From Bdellovibrionaceae bacterium UBA5009 (GTDB lineage Bacteria; Bdellovibrionota; Bdellovibrionia; Bdellovibrionales; Bdellovibrionaceae), in NCBI GenBank assembly GCA_002396665.1, contig DGYJ01000073.1:21807-28420 (forward strand): a stretch of 6,614 bases of DNA, read 5' to 3'. The notes below the pieces were generated by a model, which ran no database searches, was not told the origin of the DNA, and saw only the letters and a program-made list of their open reading frames with translations. Made by a program: the position numbers and the translations under genes. Every line of letters begins with the position of its first letter. The stretch's first letter is position 1. This document shows, in pieces, positions 1 through 6,243 of the stretch.

Positions 1-21
1 AGGATGAAGGAGGACTTATGA
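1..21 (+). CDS. Possible 3' end of an upstream gene (last codons only)
   Basis: Frame 1 reads R-M-K-E-D-L and then a TGA stop at 19-21. That stop overlaps the manC start at 18-20 in an ATGA arrangement. Four-base overlaps of this kind are common between translationally coupled genes of one operon, so an upstream plus-strand gene may end here. Only six codons are visible, so neither its existence nor its function can be judged. An in-frame ATG at 4 could also make this a five-codon minigene, but that is less likely. Confidence 0.3.
   Translation, partial: RMKEDL
7..13 (+). promoter_or_regulatory. Strong ribosome binding site of manC
   Basis: AAGGAGG is a full match to the Shine-Dalgarno core and ends 4 bases before the ATG at 18. 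It fixes the manC start there, although the reading frame stays open to the left edge of the window. The spacing is slightly short but workable. The site lies inside the possible upstream reading frame, as expected for coupled genes. Confidence 0.75.
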
Positions 22-1406
22 TTCCTGTAGTATTATCAGGTGGCAGCGGAACCCGCCTATGGCCTGTTTCTAGGACTAAACTTCCAAAGCAGTTTTGTGA
101 TTTGTACACTGAATCGTTACAAACATTAACAATCAAAAGGGCCCACCGACTTGGCACTCCTTGGATCGTTACCACTAAAAATTTAAAAGAACTTACGGAA
201 AGAAATTTGCATCAACTTGATCTATCAAAAATCACAGTTCTTTGCGAGCCCCAGGCTAAAAACACGGCGCCCGCATTGGCTTTTTTGTGTCAGTACCTTA
301 TGCTTCAAAATCGCAAAGATGATATTGTTGGGATCTTTCCAGCAGATCAGTTGATCGAAAATGAAGATGTCTTTGTTCGTGCTGCTTCACTGGCTGAAAA
401 AGAGGCCCGTAAAGGCTTTGTTGTCACCTTGGGAATTAAACCAAACAGTCCGGTGACTGGTTATGGATATATTCAAACACAAAATCAAAAAAGTACCCAC
501 GAGGCTGGCCTTGATAGTTTCCCTGTCCAGCAGTTCCATGAAAAGCCGACATTAGAAAAAGCAAAAGAGTTTTTATCAGCAGGTAATTATTTTTGGAATG
601 CCGGAATGTTTATTTTCAAAGTTGAAAAGTTGAAAAGTTTATTTGAAAAACACGAGCCAGAAATTTGGAATGCGGCTCAAAAATTGAAAGCTGATCTCAG
701 CAATTTACAAGAAGTCTACGATCAGTTTAGAAATATAAGTATTGATTTTGCTTTGATCGAAAAACTGTCCTCTGAAGAACTACGCTGTATTCCTTGCGAA
801 ATGGGCTGGAGTGATGTGGGATCTTGGGACGCGATTACTGAATTTAGTACAGGAACTCATACTCCAGAACTTCAAATTGATATTAAAAGCGAAGATAATT
901 TTGTTCATCCACTAGACAATAAAACCTACGCCTTTGTCGGTGTAAAAGATCTTATAGTTGTTGATACAAAGGATGCATTGTTAGTGACACAAAAAGGCCA
1001 ATCCCAAGGTGTCAAAGAGGCAGTTGAAAAGCTTAAAGCCTTAAATCCAATGGTCATATCAGAGCATGTCTACGAAGAAAGACCATGGGGCAGATACGAA
1101 GTTTTAAAAAATACTGATTATTACAAATCGAAAGTCATTCAAGTTAAACCATCGGCGCAAATTTCGTATCAATCCCATGCCAAGCGTGAAGAGCACTGGC
1201 TTGTCACAAAAGGCAAAGGTGAGGTTGTTCTGGAAGACAAGATTATTCCAGTTTCAGCCGGGACCTACGTGAAAATTCCATTGGGTGCAAAACATAGAAT
1301 TCGCTGCACAGGAAAAGATTCTGTCGAATTTATTGAAGTCCAATTGGGATCTTATTTTGGTGAAGACGACATCGTCAGATACCAAGATGATTACAACAGG
1401 GTTTAA
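18..1406 (+). CDS. manC: Bifunctional mannose-1-phosphate guanylyltransferase / mannose-6-phosphate isomerase
   Basis: A 462-residue cytoplasmic enzyme of the ManC/CpsB/WbpW family, at the usual length for the two-domain form. The N-terminal nucleotidyltransferase domain (about 1-345) makes GDP-D-mannose from mannose-1-phosphate and GTP. It shows GGSGTRLWPVSR at 8-19, PKQF at 23-26, the metal-binding FPAD at 107-110, FHEKP at 173-177, WNAGMF at 193-198 and GWSDVGSWDA at 263-272. The C-terminal cupin domain (about 350-460) resembles type II phosphomannose isomerases: RPWGRYE at 355-361, then QSHxxRxEHW at 385-394, with likely metal ligands Q385, H387, E392 and H426. Two departures from the common family form are Q111 after FPAD, usually H, and YQSH where many homologues have LQMH or LQYH. 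The product feeds gmd and rmd. The gene stops one base from the convergent wzt stop. Substrate preference is inferred from the family. Confidence 0.96.
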   Translation: MIPVVLSGGSGTRLWPVSRTKLPKQFCDLYTESLQTLTIKRAHRLGTPWIVTTKNLKELTERNLHQLDLSKITVLCEPQAKNTAPALAFLCQYLMLQNRKDDIVGIFPADQLIENEDVFVRAASLAEKEARKGFVVTLGIKPNSPVTGYGYIQTQNQKSTHEAGLDSFPVQQFHEKPTLEKAKEFLSAGNYFWNAGMFIFKVEKLKSLFEKHEPEIWNAAQKLKADLSNLQEVYDQFRNISIDFALIEKLSSEELRCIPCEMGWSDVGSWDAITEFSTGTHTPELQIDIKSEDNFVHPLDNKTYAFVGVKDLIVVDTKDALLVTQKGQSQGVKEAVEKLKALNPMVISEHVYEERPWGRYEVLKNTDYYKSKVIQVKPSAQISYQSHAKREEHWLVTKGKGEVVLEDKIIPVSAGTYVKIPLGAKHRIRCTGKDSVEFIEVQLGSYFGEDDIVRYQDDYNRV

Positions 1407-1426
1407 TTTAAAATAATCCGTTGTAA
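1391..1426. repeat. Inverted repeat across the manC/wzt convergent junction
   Basis: TTACAAC at 1391-1397 is the exact reverse complement of GTTGTAA at 1420-1426, giving a 7-bp stem with a 22-base loop that contains both stop codons. The plus strand continues with GCTTTTATT, a short T-rich stretch. It might act as a weak terminator for manC, but the stem has only two G:C pairs and the loop is long. Each arm encodes a Tyr-Asn pair near the C-terminus of one of the two genes, so it may be coincidental. The repeat is seen directly; a function is not established. Confidence 0.35.
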
Positions 1427-2151
1427 GCTTTTATTCCGTTGGCCGTTGGGCCATCGTAGGCGATTTTTTTATCGTCAAAGACGATGCAACGGTTGCAAAA
1501 CTTTTCTACTTGTTCGGGTGAATGGGTGACCAAAATAATGGTTTTGCCAGCTTTGTAAATTTCATCAATTTTTTTCAAACACTTCTCCTGAAAGCCCACA
1601 TCGCCAACGGCCAAAATTTCATCAAAAAGCAAGATGGGTGCATCTAAATGCACAGCAATTGAAAAACCCAAGCGAACAAGCATTCCAGAAGAGTAATTTC
1701 GCACGGGCATGTGAATTTTTTCACCCAGCTCAGAAAAATTAACAATATCATCCAAATAGGTATTCACTTTTTCACGATTAAATCCAAGAATGGCCGCATT
1801 TAAAAAGATATTCTCGAATCCAGATAATTCATCAGCAAAGCCTGCGCCAAGCTCAAGCAACGGAGCAATTTTTCCGTGAATATGAACTTCGCCAACTGTG
1901 GGCATATAAATTCCAGAAATTATTTTTAATAATGTGCTTTTACCAGCGCCATTTCGTCCCATGATTCCAACAAAATCACCCTGATGAATTTGAACAGAGA
2001 TATTATCCAGAACGTCTATTGTGCGCGGACTGCTTAGGCTGAAATTAAATTTTGAAAGATTCACCATCATTTTTTTAATGTTATTTGTTTTATCCGAACG
2101 ATAAGTGAATTTTTTAGAAACATGTTTAAGTTCAATGGCAATTTTTTTCAT
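1408..2151 (-). CDS. wzt: ABC polysaccharide exporter, ATP-binding subunit (short Wzt/KpsT-like)
   Basis: A 247-residue ABC ATPase that would power export of a lipid-linked or capsular glycan across the inner membrane with the permease encoded just upstream. Walker A is GRNGAGKST (65-73), the Q-loop region is PLLELGAGF (97-105), and the signature is the family-typical YSSGM (153-157) in place of LSGGQ. Walker B is ILLFDE (173-178) and the H-loop histidine is H210. The LELGAGF...ELSGFENIFLN stretch is characteristic of the Wzt/KpsT/TagH group. The protein ends about 35 residues after the H-loop. It therefore lacks the C-terminal carbohydrate-binding domain of about 150-180 residues found in long Wzt proteins such as those of E. 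coli O9a. The start overlaps the wzm stop as ATGA. A GGTGAT upstream could pair with the 16S rRNA tail but sits rather far away, so coupling to wzm translation is likely. Glycan specificity cannot be read from the sequence. Confidence 0.93.
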   Translation of the reverse strand: MKKIAIELKHVSKKFTYRSDKTNNIKKMMVNLSKFNFSLSSPRTIDVLDNISVQIHQGDFVGIMGRNGAGKSTLLKIISGIYMPTVGEVHIHGKIAPLLELGAGFADELSGFENIFLNAAILGFNREKVNTYLDDIVNFSELGEKIHMPVRNYSSGMLVRLGFSIAVHLDAPILLFDEILAVGDVGFQEKCLKKIDEIYKAGKTIILVTHSPEQVEKFCNRCIVFDDKKIAYDGPTANGIKAYNGLF

Positions 2152-2975
2152 AAATTTTCAATCACCGAAAATTGCTGTTTTTTAAAGATAAAATATGAGA
2201 CGAAAAAAATAAAAAAACTAGCACCAGCGGCGTGTAAAAATTGAAATGCACTTGGGGTAATGCCTTCCGAAACAATTAAATTCAAAGAAGAAAAAATCAT
2301 GCTCATCGGATTAAGGTAAATCAGACATCTTAAATTTTCAGGAACCATTTCAATTTTGTAAAGTATGGGGGTCATGTAAAAAAGTAGCTGTGTGCCGATG
2401 GACATCGCATGACGTAAATCTTTTAGATAAACAAAGCCAATCCCAAGCAGCAAAGCATAGGCATAGCACTGCAAAAGAAGAAAAAATAAAAAAATTGGAA
2501 TAAAAAAATAATTTAAAGTGATTGGAGCGTTAGAGATGAATGCAACAATCAAAACAATTGGTAAGGATAATGCAAAATTAATAAATGCTGTGAGTACCTC
2601 GGCAAAAGGCAAAGAATGAATTGGAAGTGGAATTTTGTTCAATAAATTGTGGTTTTGAACCAAAGAGTCTAAGCCTCCGCTCAGGCAGGTCAGAAAAAAA
2701 TTCCAAGGCAAAATCCCCATCAAAATAAAGGAGACGTAATTGGGGATAGAGACCTTCATGACGAATTTAAAAATGACGTAGTAGATAACCGCTGTGGACG
2801 CGGGGCCGATCAGGGACCATAGGAATCCAAGCACTGACTTTTTGTACTTTAATTTCAGATTTCTTTGGATCAAGTTGTAGACCAAAAACTTATGATTAGG
2901 GCAAAAAACATCCCATAATCGATAGATTTTATTTGATGAGGCCACAAAGGTCTGCCCGCTGGAATATTGACTCAT
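2148..2975 (-). CDS. wzm: ABC-2 type polysaccharide export permease (Wzm-like)
   Basis: A 275-residue integral inner-membrane protein of the ABC-2 permease family, at the typical Wzm/KpsM length. It would form the dimeric channel with the Wzt-like ATPase. A cytoplasmic N-terminal segment (about 1-48) precedes the family hallmark NLKLKYKKSVLGFLW (39-53). About six membrane segments follow, near 51-73, 80-103, 124-148, 155-183, 189-208 and 246-265. The YLNPMSMIF stretch (220-228) lies in the conserved loop before the last helix. The tail is basic (FKKQQ). The gene ends inside the start of wzt (4-base overlap), the standard permease-then-ATPase order. No good Shine-Dalgarno precedes the ATG; a GTG at codon 11 is an alternative start without better support. 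The gene is divergent from gmd and may share its 94-base control region. Whether the glycan is O-antigen or capsule is not decidable from this gene. Confidence 0.93.
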   Translation of the reverse strand: MSQYSSGQTFVASSNKIYRLWDVFCPNHKFLVYNLIQRNLKLKYKKSVLGFLWSLIGPASTAVIYYVIFKFVMKVSIPNYVSFILMGILPWNFFLTCLSGGLDSLVQNHNLLNKIPLPIHSLPFAEVLTAFINFALSLPIVLIVAFISNAPITLNYFFIPIFLFFLLLQCYAYALLLGIGFVYLKDLRHAMSIGTQLLFYMTPILYKIEMVPENLRCLIYLNPMSMIFSSLNLIVSEGITPSAFQFLHAAGASFFIFFVSYFIFKKQQFSVIENL

Positions 2976-2981
2976 ATCATC

Positions 2982-3009
2982 AGTTTAGCCAGTTTTTAAG
3001 CGAAGGCAA
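2982..3009 (-). promoter_or_regulatory. Candidate promoter of wzm-wzt
   Basis: Read on the minus strand, TTGCCT (3009-3004, -35, 4/6 consensus) and TAAACT (2987-2982, -10, 4/6) are separated by 16 bases. The -10 ends only 6 bases before the wzm ATG, so transcription from it would begin at about the A of the start codon and give a leaderless mRNA. That fits the lack of a Shine-Dalgarno site. Matches this weak occur by chance in AT-rich DNA. Confidence 0.3.
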
Positions 3010-3012
3010 AGC

Positions 3013-3041
3013 TTTACAAAAATTGGTTTTTATGCGTTAAT
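3013..3041 (+). promoter_or_regulatory. Candidate sigma70-type promoter of gmd-rmd
   Basis: TTTACA (3013-3018, 5/6 match to -35) is followed after 17 bases by GTTAAT (3036-3041, 4/6 match to -10). A TG one base upstream of the -10 (3033-3034) forms an extended -10. The predicted start near 3048 leaves a leader of about 22 bases containing the Shine-Dalgarno AAGGA at 3057-3061, 8 bases before the ATG at 3070. Its -35 lies 3 bases from the proposed wzm -35 on the other strand, with the palindrome AAAGCTTT (3008-3015) bridging the gap between them. Confidence 0.5.
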
Positions 3042-3069
3042 ACGTGGCTTAATCACAAGGAAATTTGAA

Positions 3070-4053
3070 ATGAAAAAAAGTGCTTTAATTACCGGAATTA
3101 CTGGTCAAGATGGTTCGTATTTGGCTGAATTACTTTTGAAAAAAGGCTACACAGTTCATGGCCTTACTCGTCGCTCAAGCACAGACGTGACTTCAAGAAT
3201 TAGCCATATTTTAGATAAAGTAAATTTGATTCCTGGAGATCTTTTAGATCAACCTTCATTGATTGAGGCCATTGAAACAAGCCAACCCGATGAAGTTTAT
3301 AATCTTGCAGCACAAAGCTTTGTTCACACTTCATGGAATCAACCTGTATTGACATCTGAATTTACTGCCACTGGTGTGACCCGTGTCCTTGAGGCTATTC
3401 GTAAAGTTCGCCCAAAGGCACGTTTCTATCAGGCCTCAAGCAGTGAAATGTTTGGTAAAGTTCAGGCCGTTCCCCAAATCGAAAGCACACCATTTTATCC
3501 TAGATCACCTTATGGGGTTGCAAAACTTTATGGCCATTGGATCACCGTAAATTACCGTGAATCATTTGGTATGCATGCCACAAGCGGAATTTTGTTTAAC
3601 CATGAATCCCCACGTCGTGGTTTAGAATTTGTCACAAGAAAAATCACTTACCATGTTGCCATGATTAAGCACGGTTTGATGAGTGAATTGCGCTTAGGAA
3701 ATCTTGATGCCCGTCGTGACTGGGGCTTCGCTGGGGACTATGTTGAAGCCATGTGGTTGATGCTCCAGCAAGATACTCCGGAAGATTTTGTTATTTCTAC
3801 AAATGAAACACACACGGTCCAAGAGTTTGTCGAACTTGCATTTGCTCGTGCTGATCTTGACTGGAAAAAATATGTTAAGTTTGATGATAAATTTATGCGT
3901 CCCGCAGAAGTTGATTTACTAATTGGAGATGCTGCAAAAGCTAAAAAAATTCTTAATTGGGAACCTAAAACCTCGTTTAAAGAACTTGTTAACATGATGG
4001 TCGATGGCGACCTTAAGATTGCTGAAGGCATTGCAAAAGATCGCAGAGGCTAA
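3070..4053 (+). CDS. gmd: GDP-mannose 4,6-dehydratase
   Basis: A 327-residue cytoplasmic enzyme of the extended short-chain dehydrogenase/reductase family. It converts GDP-D-mannose to GDP-4-dehydro-6-deoxy-D-mannose using tightly bound NADP(H). The Rossmann motif is GITGQDG (9-15) and RRSS (34-37) fits NADP binding. The NLAAQSFV stretch is at 78-85. The catalytic set is Ser124 (Thr in E. coli Gmd), Glu126, Tyr148 and Lys152, within SSSEMFG and YGVAK. NHESPRRG (177-184), LGNLDARRDWGFAGDYVEAMW (209-229) and RPAEVD (277-282) are near-diagnostic for Gmd. The length matches the shorter Pseudomonas-type Gmd rather than the E. coli enzyme of about 373 residues. The start is supported by AAGGA at 3057-3061. 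It abuts rmd with no spacer, so the two steps to GDP-D-rhamnose are co-expressed. Its substrate would come from ManC. I see nothing broken or missing. Confidence 0.97.
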   Translation: MKKSALITGITGQDGSYLAELLLKKGYTVHGLTRRSSTDVTSRISHILDKVNLIPGDLLDQPSLIEAIETSQPDEVYNLAAQSFVHTSWNQPVLTSEFTATGVTRVLEAIRKVRPKARFYQASSSEMFGKVQAVPQIESTPFYPRSPYGVAKLYGHWITVNYRESFGMHATSGILFNHESPRRGLEFVTRKITYHVAMIKHGLMSELRLGNLDARRDWGFAGDYVEAMWLMLQQDTPEDFVISTNETHTVQEFVELAFARADLDWKKYVKFDDKFMRPAEVDLLIGDAAKAKKILNWEPKTSFKELVNMMVDGDLKIAEGIAKDRRG

Positions 4054-4938
4054 ATGAAAGTCGGTTTGACCGGTGGATCAGGATTTTTAGGCAGTCATCT
4101 TCAGACATATTTGATATCTCTTGGACATGAAGTGTTTTCATTTAATGGAGACATTTGCAACTTTAGTGAAATTAATGAGTTTTGTTTAAAATATAAATTT
4201 GAATCCATCGTTCATTTAGCTGGTATTAGCAACATAGCTGATGCTGACAGCAATATCCAAAAGCTGTTTGAAGTAAACGTTTTGGGAACAGCAAATGTAA
4301 TTGAGGCCACAAAAAATAACAATCCATCGGCAAACTTTATATTTGCATCTACTGCTCAGGTTTACGCACCTCCTACTTCAAAAAAAAGAATTCAAGAGTA
4401 TGATATTGTTAAGCCCCAAAATTTGTATGCAAGATCAAAGCTAATGGGTGAAAAAATTCTCGAATCTTATGTCGAGACCGGGCTTTTAAAAGGAACAATT
4501 CTGCGGATATTTAATCACACGCATAAAACACAGCCCGATAAAGCTTTTTTACCTGTTGTCTATAAGCAATGTCTTTCTGCCCATGATAAAGGGGAACAAT
4601 TTGTTCGGCTATCCCTAGGAAATATTGATTTAGAAAGGGATTTGAGCCCGGTCAAAAATTTTTCATTTCTTGTCGAAAAAATTATTTCAAAAACGAATTC
4701 CGAGTTTAAAGTAAACAAATTTAATATTTGCGGAGGCGAAGGCTTTAATCTGCGTGATGTGATTAACTCTTTCGCAGAGCATATGAACCTAAAGCTTGAA
4801 ATTAATATCGATCCCGCAAAAATACGGGCTAGTGATCCGATGTTTGTCGTTGGAGATAACACATCTGTTTTTAAATATTTAGAAATTCCAAAGCCTCAAA
4901 ACAGTATAGAGGGACTTATTAAGGGTTTTTTTGAATAG
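4054..4938 (+). CDS. rmd: GDP-6-deoxy-D-mannose (GDP-D-rhamnose) reductase, Rmd-like
   Basis: A 294-residue extended SDR enzyme. The nucleotide-binding motif is GGSGFLG (7-13), followed by HLAG (54-57), the active-site serine/threonine region AST (98-100) and the YxxxK pair Tyr125/Lys129. RIFNH (151-155), LGNIDLERDLSPV (188-200), FNICGGEGFNLRDVI (223-237) and DPAKIR (253-258) match the pattern I recall for Rmd, which has FNH, GDIDVSRDF, YNVCSG and DPARMR at the same places. Rmd reduces the C4 ketone of the Gmd product to give GDP-D-rhamnose. Position directly after gmd (TAA then ATG, no gap; AGAGG at 4045-4049 inside gmd as ribosome site) supports this role. Alternatives are GDP-6-deoxy-talose synthase or another C4 reductase of the same intermediate; GDP-fucose synthase looks less likely. 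The last 20 bases overlap the 3' end of the convergent glycosyltransferase gene. Confidence 0.82.
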   Translation: MKVGLTGGSGFLGSHLQTYLISLGHEVFSFNGDICNFSEINEFCLKYKFESIVHLAGISNIADADSNIQKLFEVNVLGTANVIEATKNNNPSANFIFASTAQVYAPPTSKKRIQEYDIVKPQNLYARSKLMGEKILESYVETGLLKGTILRIFNHTHKTQPDKAFLPVVYKQCLSAHDKGEQFVRLSLGNIDLERDLSPVKNFSFLVEKIISKTNSEFKVNKFNICGGEGFNLRDVINSFAEHMNLKLEINIDPAKIRASDPMFVVGDNTSVFKYLEIPKPQNSIEGLIKGFFE

Positions 4939-6238
4939 AAATCTTCTTATGCAATTCCACGGCTTTTTTAAAAAATTGATTTGCTGATTCATCCCATGAA
5001 ATAAGTACACTGGAAGTAGAATCACTTACATGGTCTTTCTTTAAAAGTGCAGATGCCAAACTGTCTGAACTGTGTGGATCAAAATATATTGGATATTGGC
5101 CGCCAATTTCTCTAAACACAGGAATATCACTGGCAAGGACACGAATATTTCTTTTCATGGCCTCTACCAAGGGTAGTCCAAAGCCTTCGGTGAAAGAGGC
5201 GAAAATAAGTCCTTCACAGTTCAAATAGCAAAACTCTAGCTCCGAGTCTGAGGCATTGTTAAACATAAAAATTTTATTACCGTAGAGCGGGGAATCAATA
5301 ATGTCGCATAGAATTTGATCTGATTTCCAACCAACCCAACCCATAATGATGAGTTTTGAGTTTGAACCGCTAGCTATGAATTTTTCGAAGGCCTTTACAA
5401 TTGTAACATGATTTTTTCTTGGCTCAATAGTTCCAACAGCAAGCCAGACGTCGCTATCATTTGAAAAAATAGATTTAATATTTTCTCTAATTTCGGCGTC
5501 ATCTAATTTTCCAACTTTGAAATCGCTTCCTAAATGGAAAAAATCATGTTGATGCTCTGGGCGCGCCAGTTTTTCGCTTTGAAAATAATCAATTAAATTA
5601 TGTCTGACAGAATCAGATATGCTTAAAAAACCATCTGAATAGTGTGAAACTCTCTTCAAGGCAGATACAAAAAGATCTGTCATAACTGTTTCAAGAAATT
5701 GTGGGTGTGTTACAGGTATAATATCATACATTACGCTAATCATGCTTCCGGCCTCTTCTTTGGCTTTTTTAAAGCCAGAAACAGAGTTTTTGTCCCAGAA
5801 GGCATCTAGAAAAATGACGGACGAATTTATATTAAATTTATCAACTTTATCATGAGTTTTTTTTAGACGGCTTAATCGAAAGCGCTTCATAATCTTGTAG
5901 ACAATTCTGCCTGCGAAGACGAGCAATCTGAAAAAATTCTTAATAAGAAAACCAATAAATGGGACTCTTCCACCTTGGTTTTTTAACTTTTCAAGCCAAG
6001 ATTTTACCTGGTTTGGAACAGCTGTTTTACCTTTGCCTGAGGTTGCTTCAGAGTTGAATTCGAATTTGTAGAATTCGCCATCGATAATGACGACAGGACA
6101 GCTTTTGTAGCCATAGGTGACTTCAAACTGTTTGGCCCGCGAAACAACGTTCCTAACGACACGCTGGATTCCAGTGTTTAAGCCAGTGATATAAGTAGAT
6201 GTACAGTCAATGTAAAGAGTAGGAAGATTGTCGCGCAT
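4919..6238 (-). CDS. GT4-family glycosyltransferase, likely GDP-rhamnose/mannose-dependent
   Basis: A 439-residue GT-B fold glycosyltransferase. The N-terminal part opens with a beta-strand and TGLNTGIQRVVR (18-29), a signature seen in polymer-building mannosyl- and rhamnosyltransferases of the WbdA/WbpX type. YDIIPVTHP (171-179) and FLSISDSVR (204-212) belong to the acceptor domain. The C-terminal donor domain has VGTIEPRKNH (268-277), GWVGW (300-304), the E-x7-E motif E351/E359 in TEGFGLPLVEA, and SDIPVFREIGG (370-380). Residues 94-127 form a hydrophobic-then-basic stretch (many F/L/I/V followed by K/R) that could hold the enzyme on the inner membrane. The ATG at 6236-6238 is chosen over a GTG six bases upstream because AAGG then sits 5 bases before it. 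Neighbouring gmd and rmd make GDP-D-rhamnose a plausible donor, by context only. Linkage and processivity are unknown. Its 3' end overlaps rmd by 20 bases. Confidence 0.88.
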   Translation of the reverse strand: MRDNLPTLYIDCTSTYITGLNTGIQRVVRNVVSRAKQFEVTYGYKSCPVVIIDGEFYKFEFNSEATSGKGKTAVPNQVKSWLEKLKNQGGRVPFIGFLIKNFFRLLVFAGRIVYKIMKRFRLSRLKKTHDKVDKFNINSSVIFLDAFWDKNSVSGFKKAKEEAGSMISVMYDIIPVTHPQFLETVMTDLFVSALKRVSHYSDGFLSISDSVRHNLIDYFQSEKLARPEHQHDFFHLGSDFKVGKLDDAEIRENIKSIFSNDSDVWLAVGTIEPRKNHVTIVKAFEKFIASGSNSKLIIMGWVGWKSDQILCDIIDSPLYGNKIFMFNNASDSELEFCYLNCEGLIFASFTEGFGLPLVEAMKRNIRVLASDIPVFREIGGQYPIYFDPHSSDSLASALLKKDHVSDSTSSVLISWDESANQFFKKAVELHKKISIQKNP

Positions 6239-6243
6239 TAACA

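Noticed and set aside
620..639. 2.5 tandem copies of the 8-mer AGTTGAAA in manC
   Set aside because: It codes for KVEKLKSL within a normal part of the enzyme. The tract is short and the frame intact, so phase variation is possible in principle but unsupported.
3018..3031. AAAAA-TTGG-TTTTT inverted repeat in the wzm/gmd gap
   Set aside because: It is an A:T-only stem with a 4-base loop inside the proposed promoter spacer. A DNA bend is possible, but nothing supports a hairpin function.
3738..4031. A 97-codon minus-strand reading frame inside gmd
   Set aside because: It lies fully antisense to the strongly conserved C-terminal part of Gmd, has a low-complexity Ser/Thr-rich translation and shows no recognisable domain. 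It is a shadow frame.
4560..4862. A 100-codon minus-strand reading frame inside rmd
   Set aside because: It is antisense to the conserved Rmd region (LGNIDLERD, FNICGG), matches no family I know and is best explained as a shadow frame.
4915..4932. Palindrome CTTATTAAG followed by a T-rich run (GGTTTTTTT), resembling a terminator for rmd
   Set aside because: The stem is only 4 bp of mostly A:T pairs and the T run codes for the Gly-Phe-Phe end of Rmd. It is too weak to call a terminator.
4964..4975. TTTTTTAAAAAA palindrome near the end of the GT4 gene
   Set aside because: It is explained by Phe-Phe-Lys-Lys codons in an AT-rich gene. There is no sign of programmed slippage, since the frame is intact on both sides.
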